Origin: Ruania suaedae
GTDB lineage: Bacteria; Actinomycetota; Actinomycetes; Actinomycetales; Beutenbergiaceae
DNA: 64,000 nt
Assembly: GCF_021049265.1 (NCBI RefSeq)
Contig: NZ_CP088018.1
Span: 806,001 to 870,000, forward strand
Direction: 5' to 3'
The notes beneath the pieces are model-generated. The model was not told where the DNA came from. It saw nothing but the letters and a program-made list of their open reading frames with translations, and ran no database searches. The translations under genes were made by a program, and so were the position numbers. Below, piece after piece: positions 15,446 through 23,424 of the stretch (the first letter of the stretch is position 1; each line of letters begins with the position of its first letter).

Positions 15446-18425
15446 CCTCGGCGATCACCTGACCCAGGTAGGCGACGATCTCCGGATCGACGTCCTGACC
15501 GGGAAGATCCACCGCGATCTGCTCCCACACCTCGAGCGCCTCCGGCTGCCGGCCGTGCGCACGCAGCAGGCGAGCGACGTCGTCGCGGGCGTCGATCGTG
15601 CGCGGATCCACGGTGCCCCACAACGTGGTGGCGATCTGCGCACAGCCGCGCAACTCCTCCTCGGCACCGCCCGGATCGGCGTCGGCCCGGAGCCGCCCCA
15701 GGAGCTGGCGCGTGTGGAACATCGGCTCCGAGCAGGGATCGACGACCTCGCTCAGACCGGCGGCGGCGTCCTCGAGCAGCGCACGCGCCTCACCGGCTCG
15801 ATCGGTGTGGGTGAGCGCAGCCGCCAGCTGTACCTGCGCCGTCCGGAACGGTAGCGAGTGAGCCCCGAAGATCCGCCCACAATCCCGCACGTGCCGCTCC
15901 AGCAGGCGCACCGCGGTCTCGGCGTCCCCGAGGCGGAGTGCGACCTCCGCCACCGATCGCCGGGTGGACTGGACGTCGGGGTGGTCCCAGCCGAGCACGT
16001 CCACCTCCCGGGCATGCACCGCCGTCAGCAGGTCGATGCCCTCCTGCGGGTCGGCGCCCTCGGTCAGAGCCAGGCCGAGCAGCCGACGTACCCGGAAGGT
16101 GTCCGGGTGGTCCGCCCCGAGTGCCCGGTCGTGGACGGCGAGCAGCGCACGCAGCATCTCGGCCGCCTCCTCGTGGCGTCCGGCCGCGTGCAGCCCGGCG
16201 CCACGGTTGCGTTGCACCGCCAGGGTCCGTGGGTGCTCCGGGCCCAGCCGCTGCAGGCACACCCGTTCCAGGTCGCCGAGCAGGACGAGCGCCTCATCGC
16301 CGTGTCCGTGGTTGCCCAGGAGCGCAGCGAGGTTGCCGCGCAGGCCGAGCAGCAGGACGTCGTCGGCTTCCAGGTGGCGCTCGGCACGGGCGAGCGTGCT
16401 CCGGATCAGGTCCAGCGCCGCCTCGCCCCGCCCGGCTTGCGACAGCACCCCGGCCAGGGTTGCCCGTGCGCCGAGGGTGTCCGGATGCTCGGCGCCACGT
16501 TCGGCCCGCATCCGGGTGGCCAGCTCCTGGTGCGCCTCGACCGCCTGCTCGGTGCGTTGCAGCGCGGTCAGCACGTGGGCGCGCAGGTTCAGCACCTCCA
16601 GCGCGAACAGCTCGGGAGCCTCCGACGCTTGGCCGGCGGCGTCCGCGTCCGCCAGCGCCTCGGTCAGGTGGCCGGCGAGCTGGAGGGCGTGCCCCCGCAT
16701 CAGCAGGGCCCGGACCAGCCGGTCCGGTGAGGGCCGGCTCTCGATCACCCGGGTCAGATGTCGCAGGTACCGGGGCAGATCGCGCTGGTCGTCCCACAGG
16801 TACTCGGCGGCGGGCCGGATCGCGTCGGCGAGCACGTCCGGATCTCTCAGAAACCCCTCGGCGTGCAGCACCGCTGCGAGATCGGCCAGGTGGTGGCGCT
16901 CGGTTGCGTCCAGGCTGGGGAGACGATCGTGCAGGAAGGCGCCCAGCGCGGCGCCGATCGCGGTACGCACCTCGATGCGGTCCTCACCGACGAGGAAGGT
17001 GTCGTCATCGGCGGCGATCTCCCGCTGGTCGCGCTCGGTGAAGGTGCGCAGCATGGCGCTCACTGACCGGGCCCAGGAATAGGCGTCGCTGCCGGTGTGC
17101 AGCGCCTCGGTGATCTCCGGTAGCGATGGCCAGTCCAGGTCCCGCAGCGCCGACAGCAGCAGGTCGGTGTTCCACTCGGCGGCAGCCGTCGCCGGGTCGA
17201 GCACGGCCGGGATGCCCAGGGCAGCCAGGCTCAGCGCCTCCCGCACCGCCTCCGGCAACTCACGCCAGAGTTCGGCGTAGAGCCCGCGGATCTGGGCGGG
17301 AGCCTCGGCGATCGTCGCGGCGTCCAGGCGCAGCTCGCCCGAACGGGCTCGGCGCCGCACGCGGGGCAGCTGGCAGAACAACTCCAGCGCAAGCGGGTTC
17401 GGGTAACGCCTCGCGATCAGCGCGGCGGTCCCGTCGGCCACCTGCGGGTAGTGGCTGCGCACGATCGCCTCGAGCGACGCCTGCTCCAGCGCCCCGAGCG
17501 AGGCGTTGGGTCCGAACGGGTCCGGCGCTCGCGTGGTCCGGTGGTCCAGGCGCACCACCCGGTCGCCGGCCGTGGCCAGGGCGCGCCGGACCTCCTCGTT
17601 GTCCTCGGTGCGCCCGGGCCAGGAAGTGGAGATCACCAGCACCGACGCCGTGCCGCACACCAGCGACCCGAGCAGATCGGCCAGACCCTGGTCGGCATCG
17701 TGCAGGTCCTCGACGGCGATCACCACCGGCAGGCCAGGCACCGCCAGCCGGTTGAGCATGGCTGTGGTCTCGGCCACGAGGTCCGGCGCGGCGATCCGGT
17801 CGGTGGAGTCCAGTCGATCGCGACGCTCGGCCGCAGCCCGCGCCCCTGCCACCCCGCGTTCACCGAGCCAGCGCACCAGACCCAGGCCCGGGATCGCAGC
17901 GCCGACCACCGCCTCGACCGCCGTCCCCGCCACTTCCATCGCTGCCTCGTCCGCCGCCGCGATCCCGAGGTCTCGCAGCCCCGAGCGCCACCGTCCCTGC
18001 GAGGGGGCGACCTCGCGCCAGGCGTCCTCGAGATAGTCCGCGTGGGCCTGCACCTGCGCCAGGTCCTGGCGCAGCGAGGCGGAGGAGACCCCGCCGCGCA
18101 GGGAGCAGGCGATCCCCCACCAGAGGAAGCCGGGCAGGCTGCCGGGAGTGTGCTCGACCTCGGGGGCAACTCGCTTGCGCCGCGCACCCACCTCCTCGGG
18201 AACCTCCCCACCGAACAGGTCCGGCGGCCAGTACCGCGGCTCGGGCTGCCGCCCTGCCGCCAGCTGCCGGTAGAGCTCGCGCAGCAGGCGTGTCTTGCCC
18301 CAGCCCGAGGGTGCCTCCAGTGCGATCCACTGCGCCGGTCCGCCCGCCCGTATCCGGTCATAGGCCTCCAGCAGGCCCGTCACGACGGCGGAGCGTCCTT
18401 CCCCCACGAACGCCGGCTCGGCCAC
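15426..18425 (-). CDS. STAND-type ATPase with C-terminal TPR array
   Basis: A 999-residue protein with an AAA/STAND P-loop module: Walker A APSGWGKT at residues 38-45 and a Walker B-like VVIAVEDLHDAD about 220 residues later. A winged-helix-like connector follows, then from about residue 620 tandem tetratricopeptide repeats with LxxxGRxxEA-type helices (HEEAAEMLRALL, DAETAVRLLERH). No N-terminal effector (TIR, protease, nuclease) and no C-terminal LuxR DNA-binding domain is present, so it is neither a typical MalT-like regulator nor a typical defence STAND. The GTG start has GAGGTG upstream. Its neighbours give no clear pathway. A signalling or scaffold ATPase is the most that can be said. 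Confidence 0.85.
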   Translation of the reverse strand: MAEPAFVGEGRSAVVTGLLEAYDRIRAGGPAQWIALEAPSGWGKTRLLRELYRQLAAGRQPEPRYWPPDLFGGEVPEEVGARRKRVAPEVEHTPGSLPGFLWWGIACSLRGGVSSASLRQDLAQVQAHADYLEDAWREVAPSQGRWRSGLRDLGIAAADEAAMEVAGTAVEAVVGAAIPGLGLVRWLGERGVAGARAAAERRDRLDSTDRIAAPDLVAETTAMLNRLAVPGLPVVIAVEDLHDADQGLADLLGSLVCGTASVLVISTSWPGRTEDNEEVRRALATAGDRVVRLDHRTTRAPDPFGPNASLGALEQASLEAIVRSHYPQVADGTAALIARRYPNPLALELFCQLPRVRRRARSGELRLDAATIAEAPAQIRGLYAELWRELPEAVREALSLAALGIPAVLDPATAAAEWNTDLLLSALRDLDWPSLPEITEALHTGSDAYSWARSVSAMLRTFTERDQREIAADDDTFLVGEDRIEVRTAIGAALGAFLHDRLPSLDATERHHLADLAAVLHAEGFLRDPDVLADAIRPAAEYLWDDQRDLPRYLRHLTRVIESRPSPDRLVRALLMRGHALQLAGHLTEALADADAAGQASEAPELFALEVLNLRAHVLTALQRTEQAVEAHQELATRMRAERGAEHPDTLGARATLAGVLSQAGRGEAALDLIRSTLARAERHLEADDVLLLGLRGNLAALLGNHGHGDEALVLLGDLERVCLQRLGPEHPRTLAVQRNRGAGLHAAGRHEEAAEMLRALLAVHDRALGADHPDTFRVRRLLGLALTEGADPQEGIDLLTAVHAREVDVLGWDHPDVQSTRRSVAEVALRLGDAETAVRLLERHVRDCGRIFGAHSLPFRTAQVQLAAALTHTDRAGEARALLEDAAAGLSEVVDPCSEPMFHTRQLLGRLRADADPGGAEEELRGCAQIATTLWGTVDPRTIDARDDVARLLRAHGRQPEALEVWEQIAVDLPGQDVDPEIVAYLGQVIAEVRAELG

Positions 18426-18516
18426 GGCTCACCTCTCGTCTCGCGCGGGCATGGTGGAGACCATCCTGGCCGGAACCGGCGTCGCTGTCACCGCTCGGCC
18501 TGGGCCAGGTCACCGA

Positions 18517-19545
18517 TCAGATCAGCGCCTGCAACGCCAGGCTCGCCCCCGTCACCACCAGCCACAGCGCGCCGCCCAGGAGCAAGGGCGCCGGTCCGGT
18601 CCGGCGCAGTGCGGGCAGGTCGGTGGCGAGCCCGATCGCGGCGAGCGCGGCGGTGATGAGAAGGGTGGACACGTGCGCGCCCGCGCTCTGGGCCCCGGCG
18701 GGGATCAGGTCGAGCGTGTTCAGTGCCGCCACCGCCACGAATCCGACCAGGAACCACGGCACCAGCCGCCAGACTGGGCTCCGGGCTGCGTCGGCATCGC
18801 GGCGGGCGACCACCGCCGCCAGCACCAGGCAGATCGGGATGATCGCCAGCGTCCGACTGAGCTTGACCACCACCGCGGTGTGCGCGGCCTCGGGCGAGTA
18901 GCTGTCCGCGGCGGCCACCACCGAGGACATGTCGTTCACGGCGGTGCCCGCCAGCACCCCGAACGCCTCATCGCTCAGCCCCAGCGCGTGACCGAGCGCC
19001 GGGAACGCCAGCACGGCGGCGATGTTGAATACGAACACCGTGCTCAGCGCGTAGGCCACCGTGGTGCCGGCCGGGCGCAGTACGGGGGTGACCGCCGCGA
19101 TCGCCGACGCTCCGCACACCGCTGTGCCCACGCCGATCAGCGTGCGCAGGTCACGCTCGACGCCCAGCAGGCGCCCCAGCCCGACGACGGCCCCCAGGCA
19201 GATCAGCAAGGTCCCGATGGTCACGGGCAGTGCCCCACCCCCGACGGCGGCCACCTCGCCCAGGGAGAGGTGCACCCCGAGCAGGACCACGGCGAGTTGC
19301 AACCCCCATCGGCTGGCGATCGGCAGCGCGGGAGCCCAGGCGTGGCGACGGCGGGAGCCGGCCACGGTGGCGACGACGGCGCCGGCGACCACGGCGATCA
19401 CGGGCGGGCCGATCAGCGGGAGGGCGCGGCCGGTCAGGGTGGCAGCAGCGGTGAGTGCGGCGCAGAGAAGGAGGGCGGTGAGCGTCGGCCGCCACCCCGC
19501 CCGGGCCGCTCTCCCAGCGCTAGATGGTGGAGTGGGTGGTGCCAT
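18517..19545 (-). CDS. YeiH-type membrane transporter (putative sulfate exporter family)
   Basis: A 342-residue polytopic protein with about ten hydrophobic helices. The diagnostic sequence of the YeiH family, GVGTAVCGASAIAAVTPVL, lies near residue 140, followed by the paired GTAVNDMSSVVAAA. The family is annotated as a putative sulfate exporter, but the transported species is not firmly known. ATG 19545 gives MAPPTPPSS; an in-frame ATG at 19575 would add 10 residues and neither has a clear ribosome site. It is divergent from the LysR regulator at 19617, the same pairing as yeiH/yeiE in enterobacteria. Confidence 0.88.
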   Translation of the reverse strand: MAPPTPPSSAGRAARAGWRPTLTALLLCAALTAAATLTGRALPLIGPPVIAVVAGAVVATVAGSRRRHAWAPALPIASRWGLQLAVVLLGVHLSLGEVAAVGGGALPVTIGTLLICLGAVVGLGRLLGVERDLRTLIGVGTAVCGASAIAAVTPVLRPAGTTVAYALSTVFVFNIAAVLAFPALGHALGLSDEAFGVLAGTAVNDMSSVVAAADSYSPEAAHTAVVVKLSRTLAIIPICLVLAAVVARRDADAARSPVWRLVPWFLVGFVAVAALNTLDLIPAGAQSAGAHVSTLLITAALAAIGLATDLPALRRTGPAPLLLGGALWLVVTGASLALQALI

Positions 19546-19604
19546 GCCCACGATGATGCCGGGCACGCCGCGCATCCACTACCTACCGGTTACCTGGATG
19601 GCTA

Positions 19605-19610
19605 TAGGCT
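19605..19610 (+). promoter_or_regulatory. -10 box for leaderless LysR regulator mRNA
   Basis: TAGGCT, preceded by TA, is followed by 6 bases and ATG 19617. It lies between the divergent yeiH-like and regulator genes, so the regulator probably binds here too. Confidence 0.5.
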
Positions 19611-19616
19611 CTGGCT

Positions 19617-20507
19617 ATGCCCGCGACCCGTGAAGTCACCCTCGACATGCTGCGTCTGCTCGTCGCGGTGGCCGACCGGGGCAGCATCTCGGCGGCGGCG
19701 CGGACCGCCGGCGTGAGCCAGCCCTCGGCCAGTGCCCGGATCAAGGACTTGGAGCGGCGGCTCGGACTGGAGCTGGTGGATCGTCGCAGCCGCGGAGCCG
19801 AACTCACCGCGGACGGGCGGGCCGTGACGGACTGGGCCAGGGCCGTCGTCGAGGCGGCGGACGTGCTCGTGACCGGGGCGCGCGCACTGGCCTCCCAGCA
19901 CGACGCCCAACTGGTGGTGGCCGCCAGCCAGACGGTCGGGGAGTACCTCATGCCCGCCTGGCTCGCCGCATACCGGCGTCGCAGCGAGGGGCAGCCGGTG
20001 CGGCTGCGGGTGATGAACTCGGCGGACGTGGTGGCGGCGCTGCGGTCCCGGGAGGTCGACCTCGGGTTCATCGAGTCGCCCTCGGTGCCCTCGGACCTGG
20101 CCCGCCGGCGGGTGGGGACCGACAGGCTGGCGCTGGTGGTCGGCCCGGACCACCCGCTGGCCAGGCGCCGGCGCCCCCTCACCCGCCGGCAGCTCGTCGG
20201 GATGGCGCTGGCCTCGCGCGAGGACGGCTCGGGGACGCGGGATGCGCTCACCCGGGCCCTGGGGGAGCCGGTCCAGCCGGTACTCGAGCTCGACTCGAAC
20301 GCCGCGGTGAAGGTGGAAGTCGCCTCGGGCGGGTATCCCGCGGTGCTCTCGGCGCTCGCGGTGGGGGCTGAGCTCAGCGACGGGCGACTGGTGGAGATCG
20401 ACGTGCCCGAGGTGGATCTACGCCGGCAGCTCCACGTCGTCTGGCGGCGCAGCGCCCGCTTGCCTGCCGCGGCCGAGGACTTCCTGCGGAGCGTGCTCGG
20501 ACGTTGA
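19617..20507 (+). CDS. LysR-family transcriptional regulator (YeiE/CysB-like)
   Basis: A 296-residue LysR regulator. The N-terminal winged helix-turn-helix spans residues 8-66 (GSISAAARTAGVSQPSASAR is the recognition unit), followed by a linker helix and a periplasmic-binding-fold effector domain (about 90-290). It starts from a leaderless-type promoter and is divergent from the YeiH-type transporter, 71 bases start to start. In enterobacteria, YeiE lies beside yeiH and has been linked to sulfite or iron responses; the effector here is unknown. Control of the divergent transporter is inference. Confidence 0.92.
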   Translation: MPATREVTLDMLRLLVAVADRGSISAAARTAGVSQPSASARIKDLERRLGLELVDRRSRGAELTADGRAVTDWARAVVEAADVLVTGARALASQHDAQLVVAASQTVGEYLMPAWLAAYRRRSEGQPVRLRVMNSADVVAALRSREVDLGFIESPSVPSDLARRRVGTDRLALVVGPDHPLARRRRPLTRRQLVGMALASREDGSGTRDALTRALGEPVQPVLELDSNAAVKVEVASGGYPAVLSALAVGAELSDGRLVEIDVPEVDLRRQLHVVWRRSARLPAAAEDFLRSVLGR

Positions 20508-20611
20508 GTCAGCGAGCCATGCCGAGGAAAGCCATCAGGGCTCGTTCGATCTCGACCAGGCGTTCGGTGCACACGCTGCCCACGCGTGTACGGCAGAACG
20601 TGCAAGAACCA

Positions 20612-20640
20612 TTGCGAAAGAGTTATTGCGCGTCTATCGT
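20612..20640 (+). promoter_or_regulatory. Promoter of the ArsR-type regulator and MFS operon
   Basis: TTGCGA (20612-20617) and TATCGT (20635-20640) are 17 bases apart, and ATG 20647 follows 6 bases after the -10, so the transcript should be leaderless. ATTGCG occurs twice (20611-20616 and 20625-20630), a candidate binding site for the regulator. Confidence 0.6.
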
Positions 20641-20646
20641 GGTCCC

Positions 20647-21234
20647 ATGCGGATCGACGACCCCGGCGCCATGCGCGCGCTCGCCCACCCCCTGCGGATC
20701 GAGCTGTTCGAGCGTCTGGCCATCGAGGGCACCGCGACGGCGAGCGAACTCGCCGCGCTGGTCGGCTCGACTCCGGCGAACTGCTCCTTCCACTTGCGCA
20801 CCCTCGCCAAGCACGGCTACATCGAGCGGGTCGAGGGCGCCACCGGTAGGGACCGCCCGTGGCGCGTGGTCGACATCGAGCAGTCCTGGTCGGCGGGGGA
20901 GCGGGACGGTTCCGAGCGCGACCTCGCCGCCCGGGCGCTGGAGTCCTCGTTCCTGGAGTGGGAGACCGAACGGCTGCGCCGGGCGGCCGGGCGAGCGGCG
21001 CCGTCGGGGTGGAAGAACGTGCTGAGCACCACCGGTGCCACCCTCCACCTGACCGCCGAGGAGGCCGCGAGTCTCTCCGAGCGGATCGGTGAGATCGTGC
21101 GCGAGTACGTGCCCCGCTGGGATCAGCCCGAACTGCGCCCCGAGGGCGGGCGTCCGGTCCGCCTGTTCGCCGCCACCTACCTGGTGGAACCGGCCGCGCC
21201 CGAGGCCGGCGGTGCCGGGGAGAAGAACCGATGA
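20647..21234 (+). CDS. ArsR-like winged-helix transcriptional regulator
   Basis: A 195-residue regulator. Residues 5-85 form a helix-turn-helix of the ArsR/HTH_20 type (MRALAHPLRIELFERLA, then the recognition helix STPANCSFHLRTLAKHGYIE). The C-terminal half has no recognised ligand pocket and may mediate dimerisation. No metal-binding Cys cluster like that of classic ArsR is visible, so a drug- or metabolite-type inducer is more likely. Its stop overlaps the start of the MFS gene (ATGA), so the two are one operon. It probably represses its own promoter. Confidence 0.87.
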   Translation: MRIDDPGAMRALAHPLRIELFERLAIEGTATASELAALVGSTPANCSFHLRTLAKHGYIERVEGATGRDRPWRVVDIEQSWSAGERDGSERDLAARALESSFLEWETERLRRAAGRAAPSGWKNVLSTTGATLHLTAEEAASLSERIGEIVREYVPRWDQPELRPEGGRPVRLFAATYLVEPAAPEAGGAGEKNR

Positions 21235-22466
21235 GGACGCTGCTGCGGCACCGCCTCTTCTGCCGCCTGCTCGGCGGCTGGACGGTCGGCAACCTGGCCG
21301 ACAGCGCCCTGTTCCTGACCTTGGCGGTCTGGGCCAAGGACCTCACCGGCTCCTCCAGCGCGGCCGGACTGGTCTTCCTCGCCCTGGCGATCCCCTCGTT
21401 GCTGGCCCCGCTGCTCGGGCTGCTCGTGGATCGGGTCCGGCGCAAACCGCTCATCGTCACCGCGAACCTCGTGGCGGCCGGCGCCGCCGCCTCGCTGCTG
21501 CTCATCGACGGCGCCGGGATGCTGTGGCTGCTGTACACCGTCACGGTCCTCTACGGCGCGCTCGGGGTCCTCAACGGCGCCGCCCAGTCGGGGCTGCTGC
21601 GGGACCTGCTGCCCGACGACCAGCTCGACTCGGCGAACGCGATGCTCTCCACGGTCGACAACGGCCTGCGCATCCTCACTCCGGCCATCGGGGCCGGGCT
21701 CTACGTGCTCTGGGGCGGCCCGGCGCTCGGGCTCGGCGTGGCCGGCCTGCTGGTGGTGACCGCGGCGCTGATCGCGTCGGTGCCGGTGGTCGAGTCCGAC
21801 CCCGACGGGGAGAGAAGCTCCTTCTGGACCGACGCCGTCGCGGGCTTCGCGCACCTGCGCTCGGTGCCGCTGCTGCTGCGGATGGTGGTCGTGGTCGCCG
21901 CCGCGTTCGGGGTGATCGGGCTGTTCGACACCGTGCTCTTCGAAGTGGTCGAGCACGGGCTCGGGATGGATCCGGCGTTCTTCGGGGTGCTGATGAGCCT
22001 GCAGGGTGCCGGAGCGATCGTTGGCGGACTGACCTCGGCGCTGGTGCTGCGCCGGTGGGGTCCGGCACGGACGGTGGGGACCTCGCTGGCCGTCATCGGC
22101 GTGGCTGCGCTCGCGTTCACCGTCGACGTGGTCGGCCTGCCCCTGCTCCCGGTGGCGATCGTCGCGATCTTCGTGGCGGGCGCGGTGATCCCGTGGATGA
22201 TGGTCGCGATGATCACCACCCGGCAGCGCCTCACCCCGCCCCGGCTGCAGGGCCGCACGGCGGCGGCGACGAACATCTCGATGACGCTGCCCCAGATCCT
22301 GTCCATCGCGGCCGGCGCGTTGCTGGTGGCGGTGGTCGACTACCGGGTGCTGCTGGTGGTGGCAGCGCTGGTGCTCGGTGGCTGCGCGATGGTGTTGCTG
22401 ATCTCGCGGTCGCAGGAACCCGCCGCCGAGGTACCCGCGGCCGATGCGATCGTCGAGTTGCCCTGA
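21231..22466 (+). CDS. MFS transporter (drug/efflux-like)
   Basis: A 411-residue major facilitator with about 12 hydrophobic segments, MFS loop motif DRVRRKPLI after helix 2 (about 62-70), and a second LVLRRWGPARTVG loop. It resembles the enterobactin-exporter/macrolide-efflux (EntS/MefA-type) group. Its ATG overlaps the ArsR stop by 4 bases, indicating translational coupling and likely control by that regulator. A palindromic repeat begins 3 bases after the stop codon (22469). The substrate is unknown; export of a toxic compound is inference. Confidence 0.88.
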   Translation: MRTLLRHRLFCRLLGGWTVGNLADSALFLTLAVWAKDLTGSSSAAGLVFLALAIPSLLAPLLGLLVDRVRRKPLIVTANLVAAGAAASLLLIDGAGMLWLLYTVTVLYGALGVLNGAAQSGLLRDLLPDDQLDSANAMLSTVDNGLRILTPAIGAGLYVLWGGPALGLGVAGLLVVTAALIASVPVVESDPDGERSSFWTDAVAGFAHLRSVPLLLRMVVVVAAAFGVIGLFDTVLFEVVEHGLGMDPAFFGVLMSLQGAGAIVGGLTSALVLRRWGPARTVGTSLAVIGVAALAFTVDVVGLPLLPVAIVAIFVAGAVIPWMMVAMITTRQRLTPPRLQGRTAAATNISMTLPQILSIAAGALLVAVVDYRVLLVVAALVLGGCAMVLLISRSQEPAAEVPAADAIVELP

Positions 22467-22468
22467 TC

Positions 22469-22510
22469 CGTTGCCATCGCGACCGACGAAGCGACAGATC
22501 GAGGCAACGC
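22469..22510. repeat. REP-like palindromic repeat, copy 1 (degenerate)
   Basis: CGTTGCC (22469-22475) pairs with GGCAACG near 22509, and TCGC pairs with GCGA inside it. Its right half (22485-22512) matches 56971-56998 at 26 of 28 positions. The left arm has lost the ACAGATC part. It lies between the MFS stop and the fdhD stop, where a hairpin could terminate either transcript. Confidence 0.6.
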
Positions 22511-22530
22511 GTGAGCGGAACCAGCCCCGC

Positions 22531-23367
22531 CTATCCCGCGATCCGCTCCGCCCCCGTGTAGACGGTCAGCCGGTCCCCGCGGGAGAAGCCGATCAGCGTC
22601 ATCTGCGACTCCTCGGCCAGCTCCACGGCCAGGGCGCTCGGCGCGCTCACCGCCGCCAGCGTCCCGATCCCCGCCAGGTGCGCCTTCTGCACCAGTTCGA
22701 AGGAGGCGCGCCCGGAGACCTGCAGCACGGTGCCCAGCAGCGGCAACCGGCCCTCCATCAGGGCCCATCCCACGAGCTTGTCGACGGCGTTGTGCCGGCC
22801 CACGTCCTCGCGCAGGCACAGCAGCTCGCCGTCGGCGCTGAAAAGGCCCGCGGCGTGCGTGCCGCCGGTGCGCGCGAACTGCGCCTGCCCGGCGCGCAAC
22901 CTCTCCGGCAGGGCGAGCAGCACCTCGGGTGAGAGCTGGGCGGGGGCGGGGCCGCCGTCGAGGGTGGGGAAGGCCGAGACCTTGGTGACGGCCTCGATCG
23001 AGGAGGTCCCGCAGATCCCGCACGAGGAGGAGGTGTAGACCGACCGCTCGGCGCTCGCCGGTGGCGGCGCCACCCCCGGGGCGAGCGTGACGTCGACGAT
23101 GTTGTAGGTGGCGCGGCCCTGCTCGTCCACGCCCGGCCCGTACGAGAGCTGGGCGATCTGGCCGGGCTCGTGCACCACCGATTCGCTCACGCAGAACCCG
23201 GCCGCCAGCTCGAAGTCGTGACCCGGGGTGCGCATCGTCACCGCCAGCGAGCGCCCGCCCACCCGGACCTCCAGCGGTTCCTCGCCGGCGAGGTGCTCAC
23301 TGCGTTCCCGACGGCGTCCGCCCGCCTCGATCCGCAGCGTCCGGCGCCGTGTGCTCACCCGTGGCAC
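22531..23367 (-). CDS. fdhD: Formate dehydrogenase accessory sulfurtransferase FdhD
   Basis: A 278-residue protein of the FdhD family, which carries sulfur from IscS to the Mo/W-bisMGD cofactor so that the formate dehydrogenase is active. The catalytic Cys pair is C116-G-I-C119 in SSCGICGTSS, matching the essential Cys of E. coli FdhD. The conserved DVGRHNAVDK and LQVSGRASFELVQKA motifs are present. The GTG start at 23367 has GGGAGG 6 bases upstream, which excludes the longer frame. It is divergent from an FdhF/YdeP-type molybdo-oxidoreductase at 23425, its obvious client, with the starts only 57 bases apart. No other formate dehydrogenase subunit is nearby. Confidence 0.95.
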   Translation of the reverse strand: MPRVSTRRRTLRIEAGGRRRERSEHLAGEEPLEVRVGGRSLAVTMRTPGHDFELAAGFCVSESVVHEPGQIAQLSYGPGVDEQGRATYNIVDVTLAPGVAPPPASAERSVYTSSSCGICGTSSIEAVTKVSAFPTLDGGPAPAQLSPEVLLALPERLRAGQAQFARTGGTHAAGLFSADGELLCLREDVGRHNAVDKLVGWALMEGRLPLLGTVLQVSGRASFELVQKAHLAGIGTLAAVSAPSALAVELAEESQMTLIGFSRGDRLTVYTGAERIAG

Positions 23368-23424
23368 GACTACCTCCCTGTCCGGCCCTGAAGTTAGGCT
23401 CACGCCAACGGTACGGGAGGCACC

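Noticed and set aside
15426-18425. The STAND ATPase as part of an antiviral defence system.
   Set aside because: No effector domain, nuclease, methylase or other defence gene is adjacent, and neighbours are metabolic or transport genes.
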